This document shows, one piece after another, positions 16,204 to 24,237 of a DNA stretch of 64,000 nucleotides. The position numbers and the translations under genes are program-made. How positions within the stretch are numbered: the stretch's first letter is position 1; every line of letters begins with the position of its first letter. The notes beneath the pieces are model-generated. The model had not been told where the DNA came from, searched no databases, and saw only the letters and a list, made by a program, of their open reading frames with translations. Source of the stretch: AV40 sp038230255 (lineage in GTDB: Bacteria > Verrucomicrobiota > Verrucomicrobiia > Chthoniobacterales > UBA10450); contig JBBRNP010000001.1 in the NCBI GenBank assembly GCA_038230255.1, positions 186,001 through 250,000 on the forward strand, read 5' to 3'.

Positions 16204-18006
16204 ATGAAAACGGTCTGGCGCGTCTTTGCCTATCTGAAGCGATATCCGCTGCTCGCGAGCGGTATGCTGGCATGCGCGATTCTGGGCACGTTGATGGTGA
16301 TCGTGTTCCCACTGGTGACGAAGCAGGTCCTCGACGTTGTCATTCGCCAACATCATCCGGAACAATTGCTGCCGCTGGTGTTGCTCGCCGTACTCGCAGC
16401 GTTACTCCAGAACGGACTCAACTCGCTGCGGTTAGTCCTGAACAACACGTTCGAGCAGCGCGTGATCTTTGATTTACGGAGCGATCTTTATTCGCACATC
16501 CAATTACTTCCTTTGCGCTGGTTCGACAATCGGGCCACCGGCGATCTGATGACCCGGCTGCTGGAAGATGTGACCTCGATGGAGCGGATGTTGATCGACG
16601 GGATCGAGCAAGGGCTCATGGCCGTGCTCCAAATGGTGGTCGTGTTCGTAATGATGTGTCACTACAGCTTCAAGCTGACCTTGTTCGCGCTCAGCCCCGT
16701 GCCTTTCCTCGCTGCCGGCGCGCTTTGGTATACCCTGACCGCGTACCGGCGCTATCGATTGCAACGGCGCGCCGCCTCCGCAATGAACGCGTTGCTACAC
16801 GATAATCTGTCCGGCATTCGACAAATCCGAAGCTTTGCCCGCGAAGAAGACGAGCACCGTCGATTCAATCGCGTCAGTGACGACCTGCGCCGGGCCACAC
16901 TCGTGGTGATGAAAGTTTGGGCAATGTACAACCCGTCGATGTATTTGATCGGCACTCTTGGCGTCATTGTTACCGTGCTGGTCGGGACGCAAGCCGTCCT
17001 TAGTGGCGAGATGCAGTTGGGCGCGCTGGTCGCTTTCTTGTTGCTTACCGGCTATCTCTATGAGCCGGTCGGAAAACTGCATCAGCTCAATCAACTGCTC
17101 CAAGCCGGCCGCGCTGCCGGTGAGCGCGTATTCGAGATCATGGACGAACCAATCGAGCCCGGTTGGACCGAGAAGTATGTGCCGGTGCGCGTAGCCGGCG
17201 ACATTCGTTACGAGAACGTCAATTTCAGTTATGCCGAAGGTCTTTCGGCATTAAGAAATGTCTCGCTGCGTGCGCGACCCGGCGAAACGGTTGCGCTGGT
17301 CGGCGCGACCGGAGCCGGCAAATCGACCCTCGCGGGTTTACTCCCGCGTTTCTACGAATTGAAAGAGGGTGACGGCCAGATCTTTGTTGATGGCAAGGAG
17401 ATCCGCGAATACGGAATTCGCGCGTTGCGCGAGAACATCGGCCTGGTGACGCAGGAAAGTTTTCTCTTCAACGGATCGATCCGTGAAAATCTTTTGATGG
17501 GAAGACCGGGCGCGACTGATGCCGAGTTATGGCGCGCCGCGGAAGCGGCCAATGCGCACAAGTTCATCGAGCGCCTGCCGGAAAAATTGGAAAGCGTTGT
17601 CGGCGAACGCGGGGTGAAATTAAGCGTGGGCGAAAAGCAGCGGTTGTCGATTGCGCGCGCGTTGCTCAAAGATCCGCCGATTCTAATCCTGGATGAAGCG
17701 ACCGCGAGCGTGGACACCGCGACCGAGCGTTTGATTCAGGAAGCGCTCGAGCATTTGATGGCGAACCGAACGTCGATTGTGATCGCGCACCGGCTTTCAA
17801 CAATCGTGCGCGCCGATCAGATTCTGGTGCTCGATCATGGCCGCGTCATTGAGCGCGGCACGCATGAGGAGCTGATCGGGCACGGCGGTAAATACGCCAA
17901 ATTGTGCGAGCAAAGTTTGCTCGAATCGCCGAGCGAGATCCTCGATGGGGCGACGGGTCTGGAGGAGGCGCCAGTCACTTCGCCTGACGAGGAGATGTCG
18001 ATCTAA
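16204..18006 (+). CDS. ABC exporter, fused membrane and ATPase domains (MsbA-like)
   Basis: 600 residues, the usual half-transporter length. Six transmembrane helices in residues 15-310, then the ATPase domain: Walker A VGATGAGKST, Q-loop VTQESFLF, signature LSVGEKQR (one residue from LSGGQ type), Walker B ILILDEA, H-loop IAHRLS. It would form a homodimer or a heterodimer exporting lipids or hydrophobic compounds; lipid A flipping by MsbA is one option but not proven. It converges on the GYF gene with a 4-base overlap of stops. The last codons contain the near-copy GTCGATCTA of the window's abundant word. Confidence 0.93.
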   Translation: MKTVWRVFAYLKRYPLLASGMLACAILGTLMVIVFPLVTKQVLDVVIRQHHPEQLLPLVLLAVLAALLQNGLNSLRLVLNNTFEQRVIFDLRSDLYSHIQLLPLRWFDNRATGDLMTRLLEDVTSMERMLIDGIEQGLMAVLQMVVVFVMMCHYSFKLTLFALSPVPFLAAGALWYTLTAYRRYRLQRRAASAMNALLHDNLSGIRQIRSFAREEDEHRRFNRVSDDLRRATLVVMKVWAMYNPSMYLIGTLGVIVTVLVGTQAVLSGEMQLGALVAFLLLTGYLYEPVGKLHQLNQLLQAGRAAGERVFEIMDEPIEPGWTEKYVPVRVAGDIRYENVNFSYAEGLSALRNVSLRARPGETVALVGATGAGKSTLAGLLPRFYELKEGDGQIFVDGKEIREYGIRALRENIGLVTQESFLFNGSIRENLLMGRPGATDAELWRAAEAANAHKFIERLPEKLESVVGERGVKLSVGEKQRLSIARALLKDPPILILDEATASVDTATERLIQEALEHLMANRTSIVIAHRLSTIVRADQILVLDHGRVIERGTHEELIGHGGKYAKLCEQSLLESPSEILDGATGLEEAPVTSPDEEMSI

Positions 18007-18557
18007 GAGGCGGGAGCGTTCTGGTTGAGAAGCGCGTTGTATTTCTCTTCCAGCTGTTGGTAGCGCTGCTCAGCTTCGGTGAGGGCGCGGCGTTCTTCGC
18101 GCAAGGTTTGTTCGAGATCGCGAATCCGTTCCTGAAGACGCATGGAAATGCCGGCCGCAACGGGCTCGGTCACAACATCGGTTACTTTCGCTTTCGAGCT
18201 GGCCGCATTCGTTTTGAAAAGCGCGGGCATTTCTCGGATCTGCCGGCGTGTTCCGTCGCAAGAATTAATGACAAAGGTGTCGGCATTGATGTCGCCGAGG
18301 CGAATGAATTCCTGAATCGCGCCGACGGTAGTGGGCCCGTAGTAATGTTCGCTGGTCACTTCGACCAGCCAATCCATCCCGAGCTGCGGTACCATCGGTG
18401 CCTTCAGCCACGTTTGCTGATCGGTCGAGACGACATCGTGCGGTGCGACCTGGGCGGTCGATGCCCAGCTGGAAAGTTGATCGAACGAAATCGGTCCAAA
18501 GATCGAACCGTCCTGATGTTTGCGCAAAAACCAGGGTTGGCTGGAGACTTCCTCCAT
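18003..18557 (-). CDS. GYF_2-domain protein with C-terminal coiled coil
   Basis: 184 residues. Two tandem GYF-like modules (residues about 5-60 with PWFLRKHQDGSIFGPISFDQL, and about 65-115 with HYYGPTTVGAIQEFIRLGDI) followed by a strong coiled coil (LQERIRDLEQTLREERRALTEAEQRYQQLEEKYNALL). GYF domains bind proline-rich peptides. No membrane segment, so cytoplasmic. It ends 4 bases upstream of the LysM gene's stop region on the same strand and probably follows it in one transcript. Confidence 0.85.
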   Translation of the reverse strand: MEEVSSQPWFLRKHQDGSIFGPISFDQLSSWASTAQVAPHDVVSTDQQTWLKAPMVPQLGMDWLVEVTSEHYYGPTTVGAIQEFIRLGDINADTFVINSCDGTRRQIREMPALFKTNAASSKAKVTDVVTEPVAAGISMRLQERIRDLEQTLREERRALTEAEQRYQQLEEKYNALLNQNAPAS

Positions 18558-18561
18558 TGAA

Positions 18562-19065
18562 TCATTCGCCCGAGGACGAGGGCGAGGGAATCGGCGATGG
18601 GGGAATCAAAAGGGTCTGGCCGGCCTGCAATTTCAAAGGATTGTCGATGTGATTGAATTTTTGCAGCTCGCCTATGCTGACGTTGTGCATCTTCGCGATG
18701 GAAGTGAGCGTTTCGCCGCGGGCAACGATGTGGCTGTTGCCGTCGCCTGCTTTCGCGGATGGTTCCGGCGACACCGAGGTGGATGTCGATGTTGCCGGCG
18801 TCGATGCGGACGGCGCGCCTTCGCCAATCATGACGCCGGGACGTTGGTTGGACAGCTGCGATTGGAGCTTGAGGATTTGCTGCGAAAGCATGTCGATCTT
18901 CGCATTTTGTTCGTCGATCTTTTTGGTCAACTCCTGAATTTCTGCAGCGGCCGATGGAGTCGCAGAGGCGTGTGGGGTGGGCGCAAAAGTCTGGGCGAAC
19001 CCGTTCGAGTTCGCGAGAGCGAGCAAAACAAATGAGGCAAGAGCGTTCGCGGCCAGCAACTTCAT
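18562..19065 (-). CDS. exported LysM-domain protein with coiled coil
   Basis: 167 residues. Signal peptide (MKLLAANALASFVLLALANSNGFA), a coiled coil (EIQELTKKIDEQNAKIDMLSQQILKLQSQL), a Ser/Thr/Pro-rich linker and one LysM domain (HIVARGETLTSIAKMHNVSIGELQKFNHI). LysM binds peptidoglycan glycan chains, so it is probably periplasmic. It diverges from the UBact gene across 98 bases. A copy of ATGTCGATCTT falls in the coiled coil region, read on the minus strand as Lys-Ile-Asp-Met. Confidence 0.88.
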   Translation of the reverse strand: MKLLAANALASFVLLALANSNGFAQTFAPTPHASATPSAAAEIQELTKKIDEQNAKIDMLSQQILKLQSQLSNQRPGVMIGEGAPSASTPATSTSTSVSPEPSAKAGDGNSHIVARGETLTSIAKMHNVSIGELQKFNHIDNPLKLQAGQTLLIPPSPIPSPSSSGE

Positions 19066-19163
19066 CGGACCCCGATTTTGGCACCAGCCGCTTCCGCTGG
19101 CAAGCCGCGCCGGTGGAAGGGGGGCAGCTTGCCTTTATATCATTTCTCCATAAATTTTTTGTC

Positions 19164-19340
19164 ATGCCGGAGCGCGTGCAAAAGCCGACTGATCCCGCTC
19201 CGTGGGGTCCGAAACAGGGAGACGAAGGTGGTCCGCGTTCACCCGACATCTCGCGGCCGGACACGAAGGATTTATTGAAAAAAATGCGGAAGGTGGATCC
19301 GAACCAGTCGAAGCGCTACCGCCAGCGCACCGGCCAATAA
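19164..19340 (+). CDS. ubact: UBact, prokaryotic ubiquitin-like protein modifier
   Basis: A 58-residue, disordered, charged protein: MPERVQKP at the start, a Gly/Pro/Asp-rich middle, a conserved PDTKDLLKKMRKVDP helix-like segment and the C-terminus RYRQRTGQ. UBact proteins of several Gram-negative phyla have this pattern and end in Gly-Glu or Gly-Gln, like Pup. Here the last residue is Gln, so by analogy with Pup a Dop-type deamidase would have to act before conjugation. It is followed by prcB (TAATG overlap) and prcA, which confirms the call. A longer upstream frame exists but its extra residues are low-quality. No dop, pafA or ARC ATPase gene is in this window. Confidence 0.92.
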   Translation: MPERVQKPTDPAPWGPKQGDEGGPRSPDISRPDTKDLLKKMRKVDPNQSKRYRQRTGQ

Positions 19341-20155
19341 TGGACAAGCCGCCTTTGGCATTGGACCAGAATTTATCTGGCGCGAGCGAAGATTTCCCCG
19401 CGCTCTTGCGGCGCAAAGGTCTGTTACAAATCGCGCCCGAACCAACCGGCGCGGCCGGAAATCACCCGTTCGTTCAGACCGAGTCGACGACTATCCTCGC
19501 TTTTAAGTTTGCGGGCGGGGTTCTGGTAGCGGGTGACCGTCGCGCGACCGCGGGCAACACCGTCGTTTACGATCGCGCCGACAAAGTGCTCGAGATCGAT
19601 CGCCATTCGATCATGGCCATCGCGGGTGTGCCAGCCACGGCCTGGGAAATGGCGCGCGTGCTCGAACATTCGTTTCAATATTTTCGACGGACACAATTGC
19701 AGGAGATGAGCGTAGACGGCAAAGTGCGCGCCCTTTCCAAATTGTTACGGGACAACTTTGGTTTCGTGATGCAAGGCGTCGGCGTGGTAGTGCCGATCTT
19801 CGCGATCTATGACGGAAATTCAAAACCGGCAGCGCGACTTTATTTTTACGACGCGATGGGCGCGCAATTCGAAGTGACAGATTACGCTGCGACCGGCTCC
19901 GGTTCGCCCGCCGTGCGCGGCATCCTTTATTACGAAAATAACTGGGGCGGCAAAAAGCTGCACGAATTGAACGAGGAGGAGGCGGTTGCGATCGCGTTGC
20001 GCGCGCTCGACACCGCGGCGGAAGCGGACACTTCCACCGGCGGAGTCGATCGGGGCGGCAAAATTTTTCCGCTGATCAAAATTGTTTCGCGCGAAGGAAT
20101 CACGACGTTGCCGGAGGAAAAGATCGCCGGGGTGTTCAAGCAAAAGGTGGCATGA
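19340..20155 (+). CDS. prcB: proteasome beta subunit
   Basis: 271 residues. A propeptide of about 49 residues precedes the catalytic threonine (Thr50, TTILAFKF), followed by the family motif GGVLVAGDRRATAGN with the conserved Asp and the lysine region DKVLEID. After self-cleavage it would form the catalytic rings of a 20S proteasome in the cytoplasm. The ATG shares a base with the UBact stop codon, and the prcA ATG overlaps the prcB stop, so the three genes are tightly coupled. The start at 19340 is chosen over 19202 because the latter would overlap almost all of UBact. Confidence 0.95.
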   Translation: MDKPPLALDQNLSGASEDFPALLRRKGLLQIAPEPTGAAGNHPFVQTESTTILAFKFAGGVLVAGDRRATAGNTVVYDRADKVLEIDRHSIMAIAGVPATAWEMARVLEHSFQYFRRTQLQEMSVDGKVRALSKLLRDNFGFVMQGVGVVVPIFAIYDGNSKPAARLYFYDAMGAQFEVTDYAATGSGSPAVRGILYYENNWGGKKLHELNEEEAVAIALRALDTAAEADTSTGGVDRGGKIFPLIKIVSREGITTLPEEKIAGVFKQKVA

Positions 20156-20928
20156 TCGAAGAGCCGTATCGTTGGGTAGAGGCGATCGCGAACCGGCGCG
20201 AATATATCGAGACGCAGCTCGCGGCGGGCAGCCCGATTGCGGCGGTTGGATATCGTGACGGAATCCTTTTCGTAACGCTCGGGCGCGCGCGCCAAAAGGT
20301 TTTTGAGATTTACGACCGGATCGCGATGGGCGCGATCGGTCATCCCGGCGATATCGAACGCTTGCGGCTGGCGGCGATCGAATTGGCGAGCACGGAAGGG
20401 TTCACGCGTTCGGCGGCGGACGTTTCCCTGCGCCGTCTCGCGCATTATTCGCTTAGCCCGGTAATGAAGACCGCGTTCGAGCAAGTTTATGGCGCGCCCT
20501 TCCTGGCCCGGCTGCTTTTTGCCGAGATTGGCTCGAGCCCAAAGGAAGATTTGTTTTTGCGGATCGATTACGACGGGGCGATCGCGGCTGATGGCCTGAC
20601 CGGACAACCGCGGCAGCGCTTCGCCGTCTTAAGTGGAACGCGTCAGTCAGCTGAGTTGATGGAGAAGTTTTTGCAGAAAGAGCACGTCACCGATGCGGCG
20701 CTCCCGGATGCGATCAATGTGGCATTCGATGCGTGGAGCGTTGGCCGGATGGCGATGGGGGAAAATGCCACTAAGGAATTACCGGAACGCGACGCCATTC
20801 GGAAACATCGAGATGAACAGCTGACCACTGGTGGCATTGAAGCGGCCGTGCTCGAGCGCGACAGCAAGAGCGCGATTCGCTATCGAACTTTGGCAGACGA
20901 AGAACTGCGTTCCGGACTTCAAAGGTAA
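20152..20928 (+). CDS. prcA: proteasome alpha subunit
   Basis: 258 residues of the non-catalytic alpha type: an N-terminal helix region (EEPYRWVEAIANRREYIETQLAAG) in place of a Thr nucleophile, core strands (AAVGYRDGILFVTLGRARQKVFEIYDRIAMGAIGH) and C-terminal helices. The very end is a polar tail without the clear HbYX-like partner sites one would look for on the ATPase. Overlaps prcB by 4 bases. The order beta-alpha matches actinobacterial prcBA. Divergent from Mycobacterium but recognisable from the neighbourhood and the fold motifs. Confidence 0.92.
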   Translation: MIEEPYRWVEAIANRREYIETQLAAGSPIAAVGYRDGILFVTLGRARQKVFEIYDRIAMGAIGHPGDIERLRLAAIELASTEGFTRSAADVSLRRLAHYSLSPVMKTAFEQVYGAPFLARLLFAEIGSSPKEDLFLRIDYDGAIAADGLTGQPRQRFAVLSGTRQSAELMEKFLQKEHVTDAALPDAINVAFDAWSVGRMAMGENATKELPERDAIRKHRDEQLTTGGIEAAVLERDSKSAIRYRTLADEELRSGLQR

Positions 20929-20930
20929 CG

Positions 20931-21734
20931 ATGTCTCAAGGGCGATCCGGTTTTGGCGGGGCAATGAAAAACGTTGTCGCGTGGCTGGGGCTTTTTGTGA
21001 TGGCGGCGTCGTTCGTCTGGTGGCAAATCCTTTCTCTTCCGCCGCCGCCGACAGCCTCGCCGCGCCATACGGCCGCGCCGTCGCCATTCACGCTAGTCGT
21101 TCTCGATCCGGGTCACGGCGGCCAGGATTCCGGCGCGATGTGCGGCGCGATTTATGAAAAAGATTTAACTTTCGATATCGCACAGCGCGTCGATCGCCTG
21201 CTGCAGGCGCAAGGTCTGGCTACCCTGATGACGCGAGTTGGCGACAGTTATGTTTCGCTCGCCGATCGCGCGGCGGTTACCAATCGCGCGCGGGACTGCA
21301 TTTTTGTCAGCATTCATTTCAATGAGGGAAAGAAAGTGGTCGGTGGAATCGAAACTTATTACGCCGAGCATCAGGCGGTCCCTGCTCCCCGGCTTGTTTC
21401 GTGGATTCCGTTCTTTCAGGGTCCGGCGGCCGCGTCGCCGACGGTAGCGAGCCAGAGTTTGGCCCGGTTCATTCAGGAAGCGATGGTAGCGCGAACGAAG
21501 GCGCCCGATCGCGGAACAAAAGCCGAGCAATTTTTCGTGATCGCCAACGTGGGCGTGCCGGCGGTGCTGGTGGAAGCCGGGTTCCTCAGCAACAAGGACG
21601 ATATCGCGAAGCTGGAAAGCAACGATTACCGCGAACAGATGGCGGCGGCTATTAGCGAAGGCATCCTGCGCTACCGCGACGTTTTAAAAGAACGACAGCT
21701 GCCGCTGGCCGTGAGCGGGGCGGGGACTGAATAG
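20931..21734 (+). CDS. N-acetylmuramoyl-L-alanine amidase (Amidase_3)
   Basis: 267 residues. A membrane anchor or signal segment (about 13-33) precedes a zinc amidase domain with all ligands visible: His in LDPGHGGQDSG, Glu in CGAIYEKDLTFD, His in VSIHFNEG, and catalytic Glu in VLVEAGFLSNKDD. It cleaves stem peptides from peptidoglycan in the periplasm. It follows prcA by 2 bases and may be in the same transcript. The next gene encodes a double PG-binding protein. Confidence 0.93.
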   Translation: MSQGRSGFGGAMKNVVAWLGLFVMAASFVWWQILSLPPPPTASPRHTAAPSPFTLVVLDPGHGGQDSGAMCGAIYEKDLTFDIAQRVDRLLQAQGLATLMTRVGDSYVSLADRAAVTNRARDCIFVSIHFNEGKKVVGGIETYYAEHQAVPAPRLVSWIPFFQGPAAASPTVASQSLARFIQEAMVARTKAPDRGTKAEQFFVIANVGVPAVLVEAGFLSNKDDIAKLESNDYREQMAAAISEGILRYRDVLKERQLPLAVSGAGTE

Positions 21735-21766
21735 CGGACAGATTTTGGCGTCAAAGCAGCATCGAC

Positions 21767-22543
21767 ATGAAACTTCGGATCGCAGTGGTGGTTCTGCTGG
21801 CCGCACTCGCGGTGGCAGCCAGGGCAGATCAAGTCCTCCAAAATGTGCAGCGAGCCCTGAAGGACCAGGGTTTTTATTATGGCGAAATTACCGGCGAAAA
21901 AGATGCGGACACAACCGCGGCGATTCGGCGATACCAGATTCGAAATGGACTTCAAATCAGTGGCGATCTGAATGACGAAACGCTCAAGTCTATTGGCATC
22001 GATTCTTCCGGCGCTCGCGCGATCGTCAAAGCATCGCCGAGTCCGGCGCCGGCTGCTCCGGAAACTTCGGACGTGCGCGCTGAGCCGCGAGAACGTTCGG
22101 CTCCAACCAACCCTTTGACCGGCCAACCGTTTCCGGAACCGGAGCAAGATCGATCTGCCGACGGGCAGATGCGCCGTGGCGAACAATTACCGGTCCGGCC
22201 GGATTACGACGCGGTCCCCGGACAGCCGGCGGAGAATTTTGCCGGCACGCCTTACGAAGCAGCGCCGCCGCAAGTTCAGCGGGATGTCGTTCTTTCAGCA
22301 CAAAATGTTTTGGCGCGACGGGGGCTTTATCGCGGCGCATTCGATGGAAGCATCAGCCCGGATTTGGAATTTTCCTTGCGGGCTTATCAGGCGCGGTCGC
22401 GGCTTCCTGTTACCGGGCGACTCGACTTGGACACTCTTGCCGCGCTGGAACTCTTACCGGGCGCCAACGCGCCAGTTTATGTCCCGCGCCGGCGTCCATT
22501 TCGCGAAGCGCCCGTGCGTGGCGAATGGATTCCCGAGCGCTGA
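21767..22543 (+). CDS. exported protein with two peptidoglycan-binding domains
   Basis: 258 residues: signal peptide (MKLRIAVVVLLAALAVAARA), PG_binding_1 domain (about 22-85, VQRALKDQGFYYGEITGEKDADT), a long Pro-rich linker, and a second PG_binding_1 domain (about 170-232, AQNVLARRGLYRGAFDGSISPD). No catalytic domain, so it probably anchors or targets other wall proteins, perhaps the amidase just upstream. No close functional name can be given. Confidence 0.85.
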   Translation: MKLRIAVVVLLAALAVAARADQVLQNVQRALKDQGFYYGEITGEKDADTTAAIRRYQIRNGLQISGDLNDETLKSIGIDSSGARAIVKASPSPAPAAPETSDVRAEPRERSAPTNPLTGQPFPEPEQDRSADGQMRRGEQLPVRPDYDAVPGQPAENFAGTPYEAAPPQVQRDVVLSAQNVLARRGLYRGAFDGSISPDLEFSLRAYQARSRLPVTGRLDLDTLAALELLPGANAPVYVPRRRPFREAPVRGEWIPER

Positions 22544-22577
22544 TTATCGATCAGCAGCGCGGATCGAGATCCCGCGT

Positions 22578-23456
22578 CTAAGTTTTGTCCTGATCGAAAC
22601 GCATTGTTTGCAGCTCGGCGAAGACAGTGCCGACAAAAATCTGTGCTTCGATCCGGAGCGGAATGCGATTGGCATCGTCAGAAATCCACACCGTCGCGCG
22701 CCGGAATTTCCGATGCGGCTCCAACTCGAGGTTTTTACCGAGCCGTTTGAGTTGAAGATCGACTTTGATCGTGTTGTACGTCCCTGCGCGGACGATCAGG
22801 CGTTCGCGACCGAGGACAGTGATGGTGGTCAGATAGGCGGACGTGGCGGGATAAACGACAATGCGATAAACGCTGTGGTCGCTTAAAGGGTGGCTGCGCA
22901 GATAAAGCAGAGCGCTGTGAAGATCGAACAGACCAGGGAAATTGAACGGCTTTGCTGCTTTGGCGCTGGTCCCTTCTGTCCGTATGCGCGTGACACCGGA
23001 ATCAGTGAATGCGAGATCAGTGACGAGTTTTTTTCTTCGATAGACTTCGGTCTGTTTGCTTTCGATCGGGCGAAGTGTTTCGACGTTGGCCAATCCGCGG
23101 TAGCTCGCATCCAGCTTAAACCAAGCGCGAACGAGACCAATGGTTCGACCAGTCGCCTCAAGCTGAAAGCGTTTATCACCCGTTTTGGTAAAGTGCATGT
23201 CTGCGACGCCGGCAGTAAATCCGGACCAGCCGAAGTGATAGGAAGTGCGCACCGCTCGCGGCTCGGGAAAATTACCGGGCGGATCTTTGGTCAGAGTGGA
23301 TTCCCAACTTGGGGCCGCTTGTCCGTTTCCGGTGAGCGCCAGCAGAAGAAGGGCGGCCAAGCAGACAGCGAGCGCTCTCCATCTCTCCGGCCGACCGCGC
23401 CTGTATTGGCTTGAATTCACGTTCGCTCCGAATTCAATCGAACGTAATCGCGACAT
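22578..23456 (-). CDS. exported DUF3108 protein
   Basis: 292 residues. A signal or anchor segment at about 28-47 is preceded by a basic stretch; the mature part matches DUF3108 (YHFGWSGFTAGVADMHFTKTG, then RIVVYPATSAYLTTITVLGRERLIVRAGTYNTIKVDLQLKRL, VWISDDANRIPLRIEAQIFVG). DUF3108 proteins are periplasmic beta-rich proteins of unknown function, often near envelope biogenesis genes, which fits the downstream skp and bamA genes on the same strand, although those lie upstream in transcription and are cut off by a terminator. Convergent with the PG-binding gene. Confidence 0.85.
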   Translation of the reverse strand: MSRLRSIEFGANVNSSQYRRGRPERWRALAVCLAALLLLALTGNGQAAPSWESTLTKDPPGNFPEPRAVRTSYHFGWSGFTAGVADMHFTKTGDKRFQLEATGRTIGLVRAWFKLDASYRGLANVETLRPIESKQTEVYRRKKLVTDLAFTDSGVTRIRTEGTSAKAAKPFNFPGLFDLHSALLYLRSHPLSDHSVYRIVVYPATSAYLTTITVLGRERLIVRAGTYNTIKVDLQLKRLGKNLELEPHRKFRRATVWISDDANRIPLRIEAQIFVGTVFAELQTMRFDQDKT

Positions 23457-23470
23457 CTCAATCTGTACGC

Positions 23471-23504
23471 AAAAAACACACGCGAGTTGGTTCCCGCGTG
23501 TGTT
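23471..23504 (-). terminator. intrinsic terminator after skp
   Basis: AACACACGCG and CGCGTGTGTT pair perfectly over 10 bases around a 10-base loop. On the minus strand the stem is followed by six Ts (23476-23471). It ends the bamA-skp transcript 20 bases beyond the skp stop. Confidence 0.9.
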
Positions 23505-23523
23505 CTTGATTCGTGAATTGACG

Positions 23524-24177
23524 TTAAGGTTTCTTGGGGGTCGCGGAAGCGCTCGGCGTTGAACTGGTCGAACTCGCCGGACTGGTCGCAGTCGTTACCG
23601 AGCTGACCCGGCCGGGCTTGTTCAAGACTGTGATGACGTCGTTGGTGAAATCGACGCTGTCGCGGGAATACATCACCACCGGAACGCCGTTAAGGCTGTT
23701 GCCGGATTTATCGAACACCAGGTCGAGGTTGCCCGATTTCACTTTTTCTGTGACCACCTCGCTAATTTCTTTGACGATGCCCTCGCGCATGCGCAGCGCC
23801 TGCTCCTGAAGCTGCCGTTCGCGCGTCTGCCGGAACTCGGTGATCTCGCGCTCCATGTTCTTGATGTTCGAAATCTTGTCGTCGCGCTCCTTGGCTTTGG
23901 CCGCCTTGGCATCGGCGCTCAAGGCCGGGGCTTCGAGCTGTTTGTTGAGATTGTTGATATCGTCGAGCGCTTTTTTGTAGGAGTCTGCGCGTTCCTCGTA
24001 TTCCTTTTTCGCCTGATTCTTGGCGTCGTTAATCTTCGCCTCGGCGTCCTTGGTCTTATTGTATTCCCGGAACGTGCGGTTCATATCGATCGTTCCAATT
24101 TTCAAGGTTCCTTGCGCCCGCAGGGCGATTGGCAGGACGAGCAAGGAAATCAGCGTCAAACAAAGCAATTTTTTCAT
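23524..24177 (-). CDS. skp: periplasmic chaperone Skp/OmpH family
   Basis: 217 residues from ATG 24177: signal peptide (MKKLLCLTLISLLVLPIALRA), then KIGTIDMNRTFREYNKTK and a long charged helical hairpin typical of Skp, with the C-terminal strand region NLDLVFDKSGNSLNGVPVVMYSRDSVDFT. The tail is extended by a Ser/Thr/Pro/Ala-rich stretch of about 30 residues not found in E. coli Skp. Skp trimers carry unfolded outer-membrane proteins to BamA, whose gene lies directly upstream on the same strand. The start at 24177 is chosen because the signal peptide begins there. Confidence 0.93.
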   Translation of the reverse strand: MKKLLCLTLISLLVLPIALRAQGTLKIGTIDMNRTFREYNKTKDAEAKINDAKNQAKKEYEERADSYKKALDDINNLNKQLEAPALSADAKAAKAKERDDKISNIKNMEREITEFRQTRERQLQEQALRMREGIVKEISEVVTEKVKSGNLDLVFDKSGNSLNGVPVVMYSRDSVDFTNDVITVLNKPGRVSSVTTATSPASSTSSTPSASATPKKP

Positions 24178-24237
24178 AAGAAGGGCTAAATAGGTCGTCG
24201 GAAACGGTCTATACCGCAAGTGCCAATATTGATTGGA

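Noticed and set aside
18404..19264. 286-codon minus-strand frame
   Set aside because: Overlaps the well-supported GYF, LysM and UBact genes in another frame and has no recognisable features.
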